Part shown: in pieces, positions 1 through 8,287 of the stretch
How the letters are laid out: each line of letters opens with the position of its first letter
How positions within the stretch are numbered: position 1 is the first letter of the stretch
Source: Bacteroidota bacterium
Lineage (GTDB): Bacteria > Bacteroidota > Ignavibacteria > Ignavibacteriales > Melioribacteraceae
Assembly: GCA_021824635.1 (NCBI GenBank)
Contig: JAKAKD010000056.1
Span: 1-61,639, forward strand
DNA length: 61,639 nt
Direction of reading: 5' to 3'
Notes under the pieces: generated by a model
Told to the model about the DNA's origin: nothing
What the model saw: the letters and a program-made list of their open reading frames with translations, nothing else
Database searches by the model: none
Made by a program: the position numbers and the translations under genes

Positions 1-676
1 TTTGTCTATGACATTGAGTACAAGTCTTTGTTATGTTATTACGATTTATTGTTGATGCAGGATTTGTATGCGGTAATATATCATGTGAAGTATGACAGCT
101 GGTACAAACCGCCGTTACTATCAAACCACGTTTAAATAACCCTTCACCGTGAATAGATTCGGTATAATCACTAAGAACTTTTCGTTCTTCAGGGTTTACC
201 ATTCCTGAAACTGGAGTTCCTTCTTTATGACATTGACCGCATAGAGCGGGGATGTTCATCACATATGTTCTTGATTTCGGATTTTTAGAAGAAAGAATTT
301 CATGCTTTGTATGGCAAGAGATGCAAGTAGGTGCTAAGGATAATCCCTTTTTAAAAGCTTGAGCATGCAAACTTCTGTCATAATGTAAAGCCGGAGTTTC
401 ATGGCAAGTTGCACAATTAACTTTACTCAATTTTTCTGAATGGGGAAGATTGTTTGGATCAACATCAGAATGGCAGCCGGTACAACTCACTTCTTCATGA
501 ACAGATCCGGCAAATGACTTTCCGTTTATAAAAAGCGAAACTTCTTTTCCATTACGTGTCGTTGTAAATGTTTTATCTCCGTGACAGTCGAGACAAATTT
601 GATCATCTTTGCTCTGAGCGGTTACAGAAGAGAGAAATATAATTGATGTGAATACTAGTGAAGCAAATTTTTTCAT
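1..676 (-). CDS. Periplasmic multiheme cytochrome c, partial (C-terminus off the window)
   Basis: Translating the minus strand from ATG at 676 gives an open frame to the window edge (225 codons). It starts with a signal peptide (MKKFASLVFTSIIFLSS, ending near VTAQS), so the protein is exported. At least seven CXXCH heme-binding motifs follow (CLDCH, CTGCH, CATCH, CISCH, CGQCH, CTSCH, CTQCH), with extra histidines that could be distal ligands. This pattern is typical of multiheme electron-transfer cytochromes. It lies downstream of the cytochrome/NrfD-like operon on the same strand but is separated from it by a terminator and has its own promoter. The electron partner is unknown. The complete heme count cannot be given because the 3' end is missing. 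Confidence 0.9.
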   Translation of the reverse strand, partial: MKKFASLVFTSIIFLSSVTAQSKDDQICLDCHGDKTFTTTRNGKEVSLFINGKSFAGSVHEEVSCTGCHSDVDPNNLPHSEKLSKVNCATCHETPALHYDRSLHAQAFKKGLSLAPTCISCHTKHEILSSKNPKSRTYVMNIPALCGQCHKEGTPVSGMVNPEERKVLSDYTESIHGEGLFKRGLIVTAVCTSCHTSHDILPHTNPASTINRNNITKTCTQCHRQ

Positions 677-840
677 ATATTTTTCTTATAGGAACGAGAA
701 ATAATGTTCAAAAATCAAGTACAGTAATTGCTCTTGAAACGAACCCGACTCAACTTTAGAGAAAATTCGCTGACAAAGTTGCAAAAATTCGCAAAAAACA
801 GAATATTTCTTACAAATATCAGATAAAAGACTCTAATGTC

Positions 841-876
841 TCTAGTTAAAATATTCAGTTAGTATGACTTTGTCAA
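841..876 (-). promoter_or_regulatory. Sigma70-type promoter for the partial multiheme cytochrome
   Basis: On the minus strand TTGACA (871-876) is followed after 17 bases by TATTTT (848-853). This is a near-consensus -35/-10 pair pointing at the cytochrome gene that starts at 676. The implied leader is about 165 bases. Inference from sequence match and position. Confidence 0.5.
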
Positions 877-880
877 CGTT

Positions 881-920
881 CAAAAAAATAAAAAGGAGAA
901 GGGATTCCTCCCTTCTCCTC
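881..920 (-). terminator. Intrinsic terminator of the cytochrome/two-component operon
   Basis: A perfect 10-bp stem, AGGAGAAGGG (894-903) with CCCTTCTCCT (910-919), has a 6-base loop. Read on the minus strand it is followed by a T-rich tract. It lies about 25 bases after the stop codon of the last operon gene (944). Confidence 0.8.
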
Positions 921-943
921 TAGTTGTTTAACTGCAAAATTTA

Positions 944-2098
944 TTATTTCTTAAAAAATTCTCCGGTAATAATGTACCATTCCTTTTCTTCCAGGTTTTC
1001 AAGCTGCCCCCAATACATTTCATATCCTTCTGATTTCTTCCCATCATTTTTGATGAAATCCTTAATTCGCTTATTGTACATCTCAATTTCGTCCTGAAAA
1101 TAATTGACGGCGTTCTTTCCAATTTTGAGCTGAGATAATTCCGTGTCTAATTTTTCAGCATCAATAACGCAAATCCAATTTTTTTCATATGTGGAATAAT
1201 CTAGTGCTGAAAGATTATCGCCTAGTTCTTGGTTAACTTTAGCTACCTGTCCGCTAATAGGGGAATTAAATTGAATTGATTTCTTTCCTTGTTTAATGCT
1301 GAATAATGGTTGTCCTTTCACGATTGTCATTCCAAGATTAGGAAACTCGATGTCATCAATTTTGCCGATTAATTTTTTTGCAAAGTCATCCAGCCCAACT
1401 CTAACTGTTCCGTCTTGTGCAATAGCTGCCCAACAATGCCCTTCAGAAATAAAGACACCGCCCGGAATGGAAAACTCTCCAACATTTAATGTATCTTCTT
1501 CACTTAAATGAGTAATATGCACGCGCGGTTTAAGCTGTTTATGAATTCTATCTTGCCTTTTCAACAAAGATTTTTTTGTAAATGCCAGTAATTCATCTTC
1601 TGTAAATGGTTTCTGAACATAATCCATTGCACCAAACTTCATACAATCAACGGCAGTTTCAACTGTTGCGTATCCGGTTATAATGATAACATCAATATCG
1701 GGGCGCAAGAATTTCACTTTTTTTGTTACCTCAACTCCATCCATCTCCGGCATTTTTAAATCCGTGAAGATAAAATCGTAATGATGGGATTTAATTAAAT
1801 TCAATGCATGAAAGCCGGAAGAGACTGTATCAACTGAGTAGCCATCGAGTACAAGGATTTTTCTAAAACTATCGAGAATAATATCTTCATCATCAACACA
1901 TAAAATTTTTGCTTTTGGATTTGGCACTTCAGCGCGTTTAAGAGAAACTGCTTCTTGACTCAAATCAAGGGTAACACTTTCATCTAGTATGGATTCTCGT
2001 TCTTTACGGATTTTCTTTTCGTTTACTGTTTTGATCGCAAATCTGATTATAACATCGGCGATTATAAAAACTATTACTGCTAGAATAAAAAGCGGCAT
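944..2098 (-). CDS. Membrane-anchored response regulator with GcvH-like (lipoyl-type) domain
   Basis: 384 residues. An N-terminal hydrophobic segment (about 2-22) is followed by a receiver domain (about 64-180) with acidic D69/D70, phospho-acceptor D113 (FTDLKMPEMDG), T141 and K163. Residues about 205-325 align with glycine-cleavage H protein: the VGLDDFAKKLIG stretch, then SPISG and a following NWI. Lysine 272 falls at the position of the lipoylated lysine of GcvH when the SPISG and APVSG segments are aligned. There is no DNA-binding or enzymatic output domain. It is the last gene of the operon, 31 bases after a paralogous regulator. Output through a lipoyl-like domain, perhaps redox-responsive, is inference; the receiver assignment is firm. 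Confidence 0.85.
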   Translation of the reverse strand: MPLFILAVIVFIIADVIIRFAIKTVNEKKIRKERESILDESVTLDLSQEAVSLKRAEVPNPKAKILCVDDEDIILDSFRKILVLDGYSVDTVSSGFHALNLIKSHHYDFIFTDLKMPEMDGVEVTKKVKFLRPDIDVIIITGYATVETAVDCMKFGAMDYVQKPFTEDELLAFTKKSLLKRQDRIHKQLKPRVHITHLSEEDTLNVGEFSIPGGVFISEGHCWAAIAQDGTVRVGLDDFAKKLIGKIDDIEFPNLGMTIVKGQPLFSIKQGKKSIQFNSPISGQVAKVNQELGDNLSALDYSTYEKNWICVIDAEKLDTELSQLKIGKNAVNYFQDEIEMYNKRIKDFIKNDGKKSEGYEMYWGQLENLEEKEWYIITGEFFKK

Positions 2099-2129
2099 AA
2101 TTATTTCTCCTTGAATTAATAAACTTTAT

Positions 2130-2921
2130 TTATGTTCTATCTGAACTGCATGGAATTAATAATTTCATTTCATAATCGAGCTCTGTTGGAATAATTCTAT
2201 AAATCCATCCTTCAAAATAAGGGTCTTTCTCTAAGAGTTCCGGTTCTTTTAATAATCTTTCATTCTTTGCTATAATCGTTCCGCTAATTACCGAATAGAG
2301 TTGGTGAATTAATCCGTCTTCAGTAAAAAATTTTACTGCCGGTGATGCTTGTAATAAAACTTCGTTTGGATCAAGAAGTTCTATCTTTTTTATTTGCTCG
2401 ATCGTTTTTATAAAAAAATCTGTTGCGCCAATTAAAACCGAACCATCAAATTCTTTATTCATCCAGCTTGAATAACCAAGACGGTAATATTTTGCAGGAC
2501 AAGGAACAGGTTGAAGAGAATTATTATCTGATTTTCTTAATCTAATAATTGAACTATAATTCATTCCCCGGCGAATAATGCTGACCATTTCATCGAGTGA
2601 AAAAGGTTTTGGAATAAATTCAATTGCGCCTGTATATAATGATTTAACAGCGTTTTCAATAGTCGAAAATCCTGTTGTCATTATGACCGGTATCTCAATT
2701 CTATTTGCTTCAAGTTCGGATAAGAATTGAAAACCGTCCATACCGGGAAGCATAATATCGCAGACGATAAGATCAAAATCTTCATTATTGATCTTTGCAA
2801 GCGCAGATTGTGCATCCATTACAGAATCGAAAGAGTAATTTTCCAGATGTGCAATCTTGGAAACAGAATCAATTACAACTTGTTCGTCATCAATGATCAA
2901 TATGTTTTTGTGTTCTTTCAT
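2130..2921 (-). CDS. Response regulator with degenerate GcvH-like domain
   Basis: 263 residues, no membrane segment. The receiver domain (about 5-120) has D11/D12, phospho-acceptor D55 (VCDIMLPGMDG), T83 and K105. The C-terminal part (about 145-250) resembles H protein (VISGTI and YFEGWIYRI), but the residue aligned with the lipoyl lysine is G203, so lipoylation is not expected. The start codon overlaps the kinase stop codon by one base (TAATG), so translation is probably coupled. It is paralogous to the regulator at 944-2098, which kept the lysine and gained a membrane anchor. It probably receives phosphate from the adjacent kinase; this is inferred from gene order only. Confidence 0.85.
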   Translation of the reverse strand: MKEHKNILIIDDEQVVIDSVSKIAHLENYSFDSVMDAQSALAKINNEDFDLIVCDIMLPGMDGFQFLSELEANRIEIPVIMTTGFSTIENAVKSLYTGAIEFIPKPFSLDEMVSIIRRGMNYSSIIRLRKSDNNSLQPVPCPAKYYRLGYSSWMNKEFDGSVLIGATDFFIKTIEQIKKIELLDPNEVLLQASPAVKFFTEDGLIHQLYSVISGTIIAKNERLLKEPELLEKDPYFEGWIYRIIPTELDYEMKLLIPCSSDRT

Positions 2922-4816
2922 TAAATACTTCTAATTGTATCTCCCTGAGGGAGTCTGATAGAAAATGTTGAACCTTTTTCAATTTCGCTCTGAACTGAAA
3001 TTGATCCATTGTGATTATCAATTATTCCCCATATAACAGAAAGTCCAAGTCCTGTTCCGTGCTGACCTTTTGTTGTAAAAAACGGTTCAAAAATTTTTGA
3101 AATGTTTTCCGGTGGAATCCCGCATCCGGTATCATTGATTTCTATCTGAACAAATTTTCTCTCGCCGGCTCGGTCAATCAAATCCCATTTTTGCCAGTCA
3201 TCTTTAAATGATGCGCAGCCTTCAATAAATCCTTGGTTAGGAATTTGAATCTTGTAAACCGGTCCGCCGCATTTTGGACATTTGCTGTTTTTGTCTATAA
3301 AAGAGATGTCACAAATTGGGCAAGAGAGATTAATAGTGCTGTTTTTGTCGTGCGAGATGCCGAAGTAATGGTGATGATTTCCATATATGGGGTTAAGATG
3401 AACAAAACCTTCATTAGTCCCGGATCTAATTTTTATTTTCAGCGAAGACATTCCGCCAATTTTATGATCAGTATTAATCAGGCTATGGTTCTTAGCACAG
3501 ACGGCATTTTTTATTTGAGTTATTCCTTTGGGAGACAAACTTATTTGCGAAGTAGTAACTGTAATTGATCCGCCGTTATTTCCAATTGCGTCAATTGCGT
3601 TCACAAATAAATTAAGGAATACTTGCTGAATTTGATTTGCATCAACAGTGATTTTAGGGAGTGTTCTATCAAAAATTTTAATAAGAGAAATATGGTTGAG
3701 TTTCAACTGATTCTTAATGATGGCATCAGTCCTGTTAATAATCTCATTTACATCAATCAAACTTTTCTTAGGGGTTGATTGGCGGGCAAAATCCAGCAAA
3801 CCCTTAACAATTTCGCGGCTGCGAATAGTCTCTCGAACAATTACATTAAGATCTTCTTGCATTTGAGGATTATCTTTAGTTCTCTTCAAAAGAAAACTGC
3901 TGTATGTAAGAACGCCTGTAAGCGGGTTATTTATTTCGTGCGCAACACCGGCGGCAAGCTGTCCCAGAGATGCCATCTTTGTTGATTGATACAATTGCTG
4001 GCTTGTCTCATCAAGTTTTTTTATCATATGATTGAATGATTTGCCGAGAGAGCCAAGTTCGTCTTTGCTCAAATCTTGGATGGCATAATTCAAATTACCG
4101 GTTGCAACCTGATCTGTTGCTTTAATCAATTCCTTTACGGGGTGATCTACCCAGCGTTTTACGAATAATCCAATTATAAAACCGATTGCCGTAATTGCAA
4201 TAATTGCAAAAAGCACTTCTCTAATTTCGTTTTGGCGGATTTGCTCATCAACTTCTGCCAGCGAAATAGTTATATCCAGAACTCCTAATACTTTTGCCTT
4301 TGGCGAATGAGCATGACAGTCTGCTTCTGAACAAGATTTTTCATTATAGATCGGGTTAATAATTCCGAGGATACGGGTTGAATCAGGGTTTGGTTTGAAA
4401 ATTCTTGTACGATCTTTTATAGGAAGTTTTTCCAGCGCTTTGTTCTCGGCATGGCATGCGTAACAACTTTCTGCGCGTTTATCCAGCATCTTGCCAATAT
4501 CATCTTTATGCGCCGAGTAAATTATTTCTCCCTCTTTGTTAAGAATCCGAACATTATTAATTGACGGATCTTTTCCAATTCTATCTATTATTTCTTGAAC
4601 CAGATCGCGTGCGTTAAGAAGCATCACATTTCTTGTAGCATTCTTTACCGACTCGCTCAGTTGATTTGAATGACGCTTAACCTCCGAGATTAAAACATCG
4701 CTTTGCGATTTTACATTGAAGTATGAATAAACTCCAATTATTAAAATTGCAGTAACACTTACAACCCAAATCAGTTTTAAGCTGATCTTACTAAATAATT
4801 TCTTTACTCGTTTCAT
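2921..4816 (-). CDS. Sensor histidine kinase with periplasmic c-heme motifs and a zinc-ribbon insertion
   Basis: 631 residues. A membrane segment (about 12-31) leads to a periplasmic sensor region with a CYACH heme motif (C118, C121, H122) and a second, longer motif C162-x4-C167-H168. A second membrane segment (about 200-219) and HAMP domain follow. The HisKA domain carries H293 in GVAHEINNPLTG. The ATPase has the N box (LNLFVNAIDAIG), G1 box (NDTGCGI, about 561-567) and G2 (GTGLGL). Between the N and G1 boxes lies an insertion of roughly 130 residues with two CPxC pairs (C499/C502 and C513/C516), a zinc-ribbon-like element. It overlaps its neighbours by one base on both sides. It probably senses heme redox state or a heme ligand and signals to the two following regulators. 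Confidence 0.9.
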   Translation of the reverse strand: MKRVKKLFSKISLKLIWVVSVTAILIIGVYSYFNVKSQSDVLISEVKRHSNQLSESVKNATRNVMLLNARDLVQEIIDRIGKDPSINNVRILNKEGEIIYSAHKDDIGKMLDKRAESCYACHAENKALEKLPIKDRTRIFKPNPDSTRILGIINPIYNEKSCSEADCHAHSPKAKVLGVLDITISLAEVDEQIRQNEIREVLFAIIAITAIGFIIGLFVKRWVDHPVKELIKATDQVATGNLNYAIQDLSKDELGSLGKSFNHMIKKLDETSQQLYQSTKMASLGQLAAGVAHEINNPLTGVLTYSSFLLKRTKDNPQMQEDLNVIVRETIRSREIVKGLLDFARQSTPKKSLIDVNEIINRTDAIIKNQLKLNHISLIKIFDRTLPKITVDANQIQQVFLNLFVNAIDAIGNNGGSITVTTSQISLSPKGITQIKNAVCAKNHSLINTDHKIGGMSSLKIKIRSGTNEGFVHLNPIYGNHHHYFGISHDKNSTINLSCPICDISFIDKNSKCPKCGGPVYKIQIPNQGFIEGCASFKDDWQKWDLIDRAGERKFVQIEINDTGCGIPPENISKIFEPFFTTKGQHGTGLGLSVIWGIIDNHNGSISVQSEIEKGSTFSIRLPQGDTIRSI

Positions 4817-5946
4817 CAGTTCTTCTTAACAAGTTTACCCGGAATATTCTTTGGATACGACTTATCTTCGTGACAATTTGAGCAAACTGGATTTGCGTAA
4901 TTTTTTTCTTGATGACAGTCGCTGCATTCTAAAGCAGAGTGAGTTTCATCAAGCACAACGCCGGTAATTTTATGCTGGAAGTTCGCTTGAGTCCATTTGC
5001 CGTGACAATTGATGCATTCTTTGCTAAGACCGGTGAACTTTCCCTTTTCATGGTGGCATATATTGCAAGAAATTTTCGAATGAAATTTTGTAATATCAAA
5101 TCCGGTTAATTCTTTATGATTAAATCCTTCTTTCACAGTGTCTGAATGACAACTACTGCAGTTTGTCTTTGTATTATGGCAACTTGCACAGAGAAGATGT
5201 TTTTGATCTGTAGTCTTAATTTTGAGCGATGCAGTTTGAGTTTTTGTATGACACTTCATGCAACTTTCATTTGAGTGACAACTCTGGCATTCCAATCCGA
5301 ATAAATCTATATGCTGAGAGTGATAAAAAGTTACCATCTTTCCGGATGCCTTTGGCGTATCGAACTTAATTGTTGAAGGTGTTATAATTTTAGGATGAAC
5401 CCGTTTCGCGCTTTTATCTTCAAGTGATTGAGCCTGCGTTTTATTAGCAGCGCCGTTTTGTTGATGGCATTCTGTACAATCAGTTTTACCGCTCCATGAA
5501 CGATGGCATGTCATACAAAGACGGTGATAAGCTCCTTTCAAATCCGGTTTACTTATGTCAACCCTTTTACGAGTTAATTCATGACAATCGGAACAGCCGA
5601 TTACCTGTCCCGGCGGATTATAGTGGTGACACATTTTGCATCCGCCGGCCATTCCGCTCATCTCTGCGTGCAGACGATGAGAGAAAACTACGGGCGCGTA
5701 AATATCCGACTGCTTTTTGAATTTATCTATTGTTATAACTGCAGGTCCATCTTCCGGAGACTGGTCAATAGATACCATTTTTTCTCGCGGACAAGGGAGA
5801 ATACATGGATTTTCTTTGGTTGGAATGTCGCAAGAGTGACAAGTCTTGCATGTAATTCCGTTAAGATTAGGATGAACCTGCTTTTGAGTCTGAGCATTTA
5901 CAAATAACGAACAAAAGAAAAGTGTAATTAAAATTTTCATCTTCAT
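4816..5946 (-). CDS. Thirteen-heme periplasmic cytochrome c
   Basis: 376 residues with a signal peptide (MKMKILITLFFCSLFVNAQ). Thirteen CXXCH motifs begin at C33, C103, C118, C144, C157, C220, C229, C253, C263, C294, C311, C341 and C355. Several are preceded by FSH or FYHSQH histidines, as in class III (c3/c7-like) cytochromes. It starts inside the stop codon of the HybB-like gene (ATGA overlap) and ends in a one-base overlap with the kinase. It is therefore very probably the periplasmic partner that accepts electrons from, or donates them to, the ferredoxin and membrane subunits. The final partner is not in the window. Confidence 0.92.
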   Translation of the reverse strand: MKMKILITLFFCSLFVNAQTQKQVHPNLNGITCKTCHSCDIPTKENPCILPCPREKMVSIDQSPEDGPAVITIDKFKKQSDIYAPVVFSHRLHAEMSGMAGGCKMCHHYNPPGQVIGCSDCHELTRKRVDISKPDLKGAYHRLCMTCHRSWSGKTDCTECHQQNGAANKTQAQSLEDKSAKRVHPKIITPSTIKFDTPKASGKMVTFYHSQHIDLFGLECQSCHSNESCMKCHTKTQTASLKIKTTDQKHLLCASCHNTKTNCSSCHSDTVKEGFNHKELTGFDITKFHSKISCNICHHEKGKFTGLSKECINCHGKWTQANFQHKITGVVLDETHSALECSDCHQEKNYANPVCSNCHEDKSYPKNIPGKLVKKN

Positions 5947-7181
5947 CGTATACCTCCTCTAACTGAATATTTTGTTCTTTGCGGAGACATATCCGGCACA
6001 CTTACAATTGGAAAAATCATTACCGCTATTCTGAAGAGAAGAACTTCTAATGCTATAAAACCCACCGTTACGGATATTTCGCCAATGGAAGGGAAGTAAG
6101 AATAAAATTCATATGGCGGTGTGTATGCAACTAAAAAATTATTCAATCGGTTAAGAAATACTCCAAAGATTACAAGGAATGATGCAATTAAAAGTCCGGT
6201 AGGTGATTTTGCAATCTGCCTAGACATAAACATTCTCAAAGGAATAATAACACCAAATAATAATTCAATAGTAAACATCACGCTGGCGGAAGAGATTGTT
6301 GTAAGGTAAACAAATGTTCCTCGAATCATCATATCGCCAATTTTGAATGCCAGATAAATACCTAGCAACGGAGCAACCATACTTCCCAAGTTAGAAAGAA
6401 TATGTGTCTCTGGTTTTAATCCAAATGAACGTGAAGTAATTACCGATTCGAATATAACCATCGGAAATCCAACAGAGATTGCAGAAAGTAAAAAGAGAAG
6501 CGGAAGAATAGGAGTTTGCCAGAGCGGATGCATTTTGGGTCCCGCAATTACCATCAATGTTCCCAGAGATGACTGATGCAAGCAAGATAGTACTACGCCC
6601 GCAATAATGAAGATGAACATTGTCTTCTCTAATCCTTTGTCTAAAAGACGTAATAATTTTTCGAGAGGATTGTTAAAACGTTTCAACATTCCGGGAAGAT
6701 TTACTCTTCCAATAAATCTCTCGCAGACTATCGGTAAAAATTCGATGTATAGAACTGCAAGATAAATTATTACACAGATGCCAACTTCAAATAGAACCGA
6801 ACTTCCGTTCCACATTATCAGCGGATGCCAGATAAAATAAGGACGACCAAGATCAATCATTACGCTCACAGCAACAAAAGTATATCCAAGAGCTGCTGTT
6901 AAAAGAGCCGGACGAATAATTGCATGGTATTGGTCTTTGTGCATGATATGACCTAATGCCGCGGTTGTAAAACCACCAGCCGCAAGTGCAACACCTGCCG
7001 CAACATCAAGACCAATCCATATTCCCCAAGGGTGCTGATTATCTAAGTTGGTTACTGCGCCTATTCCAAATACAAATCTTGCTAATAAAAATATCATTCC
7101 ATTTAGTACAAGTACTGCTAAGCCAATAACTACCGGCGTAAAATATTTTTTCTTCATTGGTGTAGGTTTGAATTCTTCCAT
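5943..7181 (-). CDS. HybB/NrfD-family integral membrane quinol-interacting subunit
   Basis: 412 residues with about ten hydrophobic membrane segments and no heme motifs. The segment NQHPWGIWIGLDVAAGVALA near residues 48-67 is characteristic of the HybB branch of the NrfD/PsrC family. Members of that family exchange electrons or protons with quinones and pair with a four-cluster ferredoxin. The gene begins two bases after the ferredoxin stop codon and overlaps the cytochrome start by four bases. No hydrogenase subunits are nearby, so the hydrogenase-linked name of the family should not be transferred. A quinone:cytochrome electron conduit is the reasonable inference. Confidence 0.9.
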   Translation of the reverse strand: MEEFKPTPMKKKYFTPVVIGLAVLVLNGMIFLLARFVFGIGAVTNLDNQHPWGIWIGLDVAAGVALAAGGFTTAALGHIMHKDQYHAIIRPALLTAALGYTFVAVSVMIDLGRPYFIWHPLIMWNGSSVLFEVGICVIIYLAVLYIEFLPIVCERFIGRVNLPGMLKRFNNPLEKLLRLLDKGLEKTMFIFIIAGVVLSCLHQSSLGTLMVIAGPKMHPLWQTPILPLLFLLSAISVGFPMVIFESVITSRSFGLKPETHILSNLGSMVAPLLGIYLAFKIGDMMIRGTFVYLTTISSASVMFTIELLFGVIIPLRMFMSRQIAKSPTGLLIASFLVIFGVFLNRLNNFLVAYTPPYEFYSYFPSIGEISVTVGFIALEVLLFRIAVMIFPIVSVPDMSPQRTKYSVRGGIR

Positions 7182-7183
7182 AA

Positions 7184-8089
7184 TTATATCTCCGTCTCAT
7201 TCTCGGTTTTCTTTTTATTTTTATTGATCCACATTACTCCACCCAGCAGTGCGTATAGCGCAACGGGAGGAACAAAGTAAGCAAAGATTCCATGTTGAAT
7301 AGCTTCGCTTACTCCCGGGGCGGGATCTTTACCGAGTTTCGGAAAATCTAATTTCTCGAATTCTTTATTTGCCAAATATATCCATGAAGTTCCGCCAACT
7401 TCATATTCACCATAGACACGGTTAATGTAACGGTTTGGATAATTTTTAATTTTTTGGTGAGCGGCTTTTACCAAATCTTCACGGCGACCGTAAGTGATCG
7501 CTTCGACTGGGCAAATTTCTGTACAAGCCGGAAGTTTACCCTCTTTTGTTCGTTCAAAACAGAAATCACATTTTTTGATATCCGGTTTTAGTGCTTTACT
7601 AAATTCAAATGCCGGAACCTGAAATGGACAAGCAACCATACAGTATCTGCAACCGATGCACTTGTCGGTATCCCATATTACAGAGCCATTTTCTTGTTTG
7701 GAAAAAGCTCCAACTATGCATGCCGAGACACAGGCAGGGTGATCGCAGTGCATACATTGTACTTTTACATTGATCGGGAATTTATCCTGATCATTATTGT
7801 GATATTCATTGACAACCGTTAACGCTTTGTCATTTGGTCTTCTCATTTTGTTAAATACGCTTCTGTTATCATAAGTGTCTATTGAAGGAGTTTCTAAATT
7901 GTGGGCTGTCTTACAAGCCCATTCACATTTTCTGCATCCTATACAAACAGTTGTGTCAACTAATACACCCATCCTATCTTCCGATAAAATATTCTTTGGC
8001 GCTGCTTTAGTTTTTGATGATAATCCTGTTACTGCTGTTCCAGCAATGGCGGCTGTTTTTAAGAAGTCGCGGCGGGAATAATTTGCCAT
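7184..8089 (-). CDS. Tat-exported HybA-like 4x[4Fe-4S] ferredoxin subunit
   Basis: ATG at 8089 is chosen because AGGAGG lies six bases upstream and the product then begins with a Tat signal (SRRDFLKT, residues 5-12). The frame is open further upstream to 8218, but that extension is unlikely. The 301-residue protein has four cysteine quartets: C49/52/55/59, C112/115/120/124, C144/147/150/154 and C174/177/189/193. These match four cubane clusters of the HybA/DmsB/NrfC type. A C-terminal membrane segment (about 267-288) anchors it on the periplasmic side. It is the first gene of the six-gene operon and probably passes electrons between the HybB-like subunit and the 13-heme cytochrome. Confidence 0.92.
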   Translation of the reverse strand: MANYSRRDFLKTAAIAGTAVTGLSSKTKAAPKNILSEDRMGVLVDTTVCIGCRKCEWACKTAHNLETPSIDTYDNRSVFNKMRRPNDKALTVVNEYHNNDQDKFPINVKVQCMHCDHPACVSACIVGAFSKQENGSVIWDTDKCIGCRYCMVACPFQVPAFEFSKALKPDIKKCDFCFERTKEGKLPACTEICPVEAITYGRREDLVKAAHQKIKNYPNRYINRVYGEYEVGGTSWIYLANKEFEKLDFPKLGKDPAPGVSEAIQHGIFAYFVPPVALYALLGGVMWINKNKKKTENETEI

Positions 8090-8163
8090 CTTAACCTCCT
8101 GAAATGAATCTTCTTTTAGTGAGATTCCATTAATTATAGAATAATGGAGATTCATATCCTTTT

Positions 8164-8194
8164 CAAACTTACTAACAATTAGATTTCTAGTCAA
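8164..8194 (-). promoter_or_regulatory. Putative promoter of the ferredoxin-cytochrome-kinase operon
   Basis: On the minus strand TTGACT (8189-8194) is followed after 17 bases by TAAGTT (8166-8171). The same -10 region reads TAAGTTTG, which also fits the Bacteroidota -7 consensus TAnnTTTG. It is about 75 bases upstream of the ferredoxin start. Inference only. Confidence 0.4.
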
Positions 8195-8287
8195 CAAAAT
8201 GAGTTTGGCAACATTCAATAGGCTTTTTTTATCATTAAAAAATCTTTAGTTTCAATCCTCAATTCAATAGAAAATAGAATAAATAGA

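Noticed and set aside
3233..3568. A 111-codon plus-strand frame inside the kinase gene
   Set aside because: It lies wholly opposite the coherent kinase sequence, has no ribosome binding site and shows no family features.
5943..8089. Naming the ferredoxin and membrane subunit as hydrogenase-2 HybA/HybB
   Set aside because: Sequence branch fits, but no hydrogenase large or small subunit or maturation gene lies in the window, so only the family name is used.
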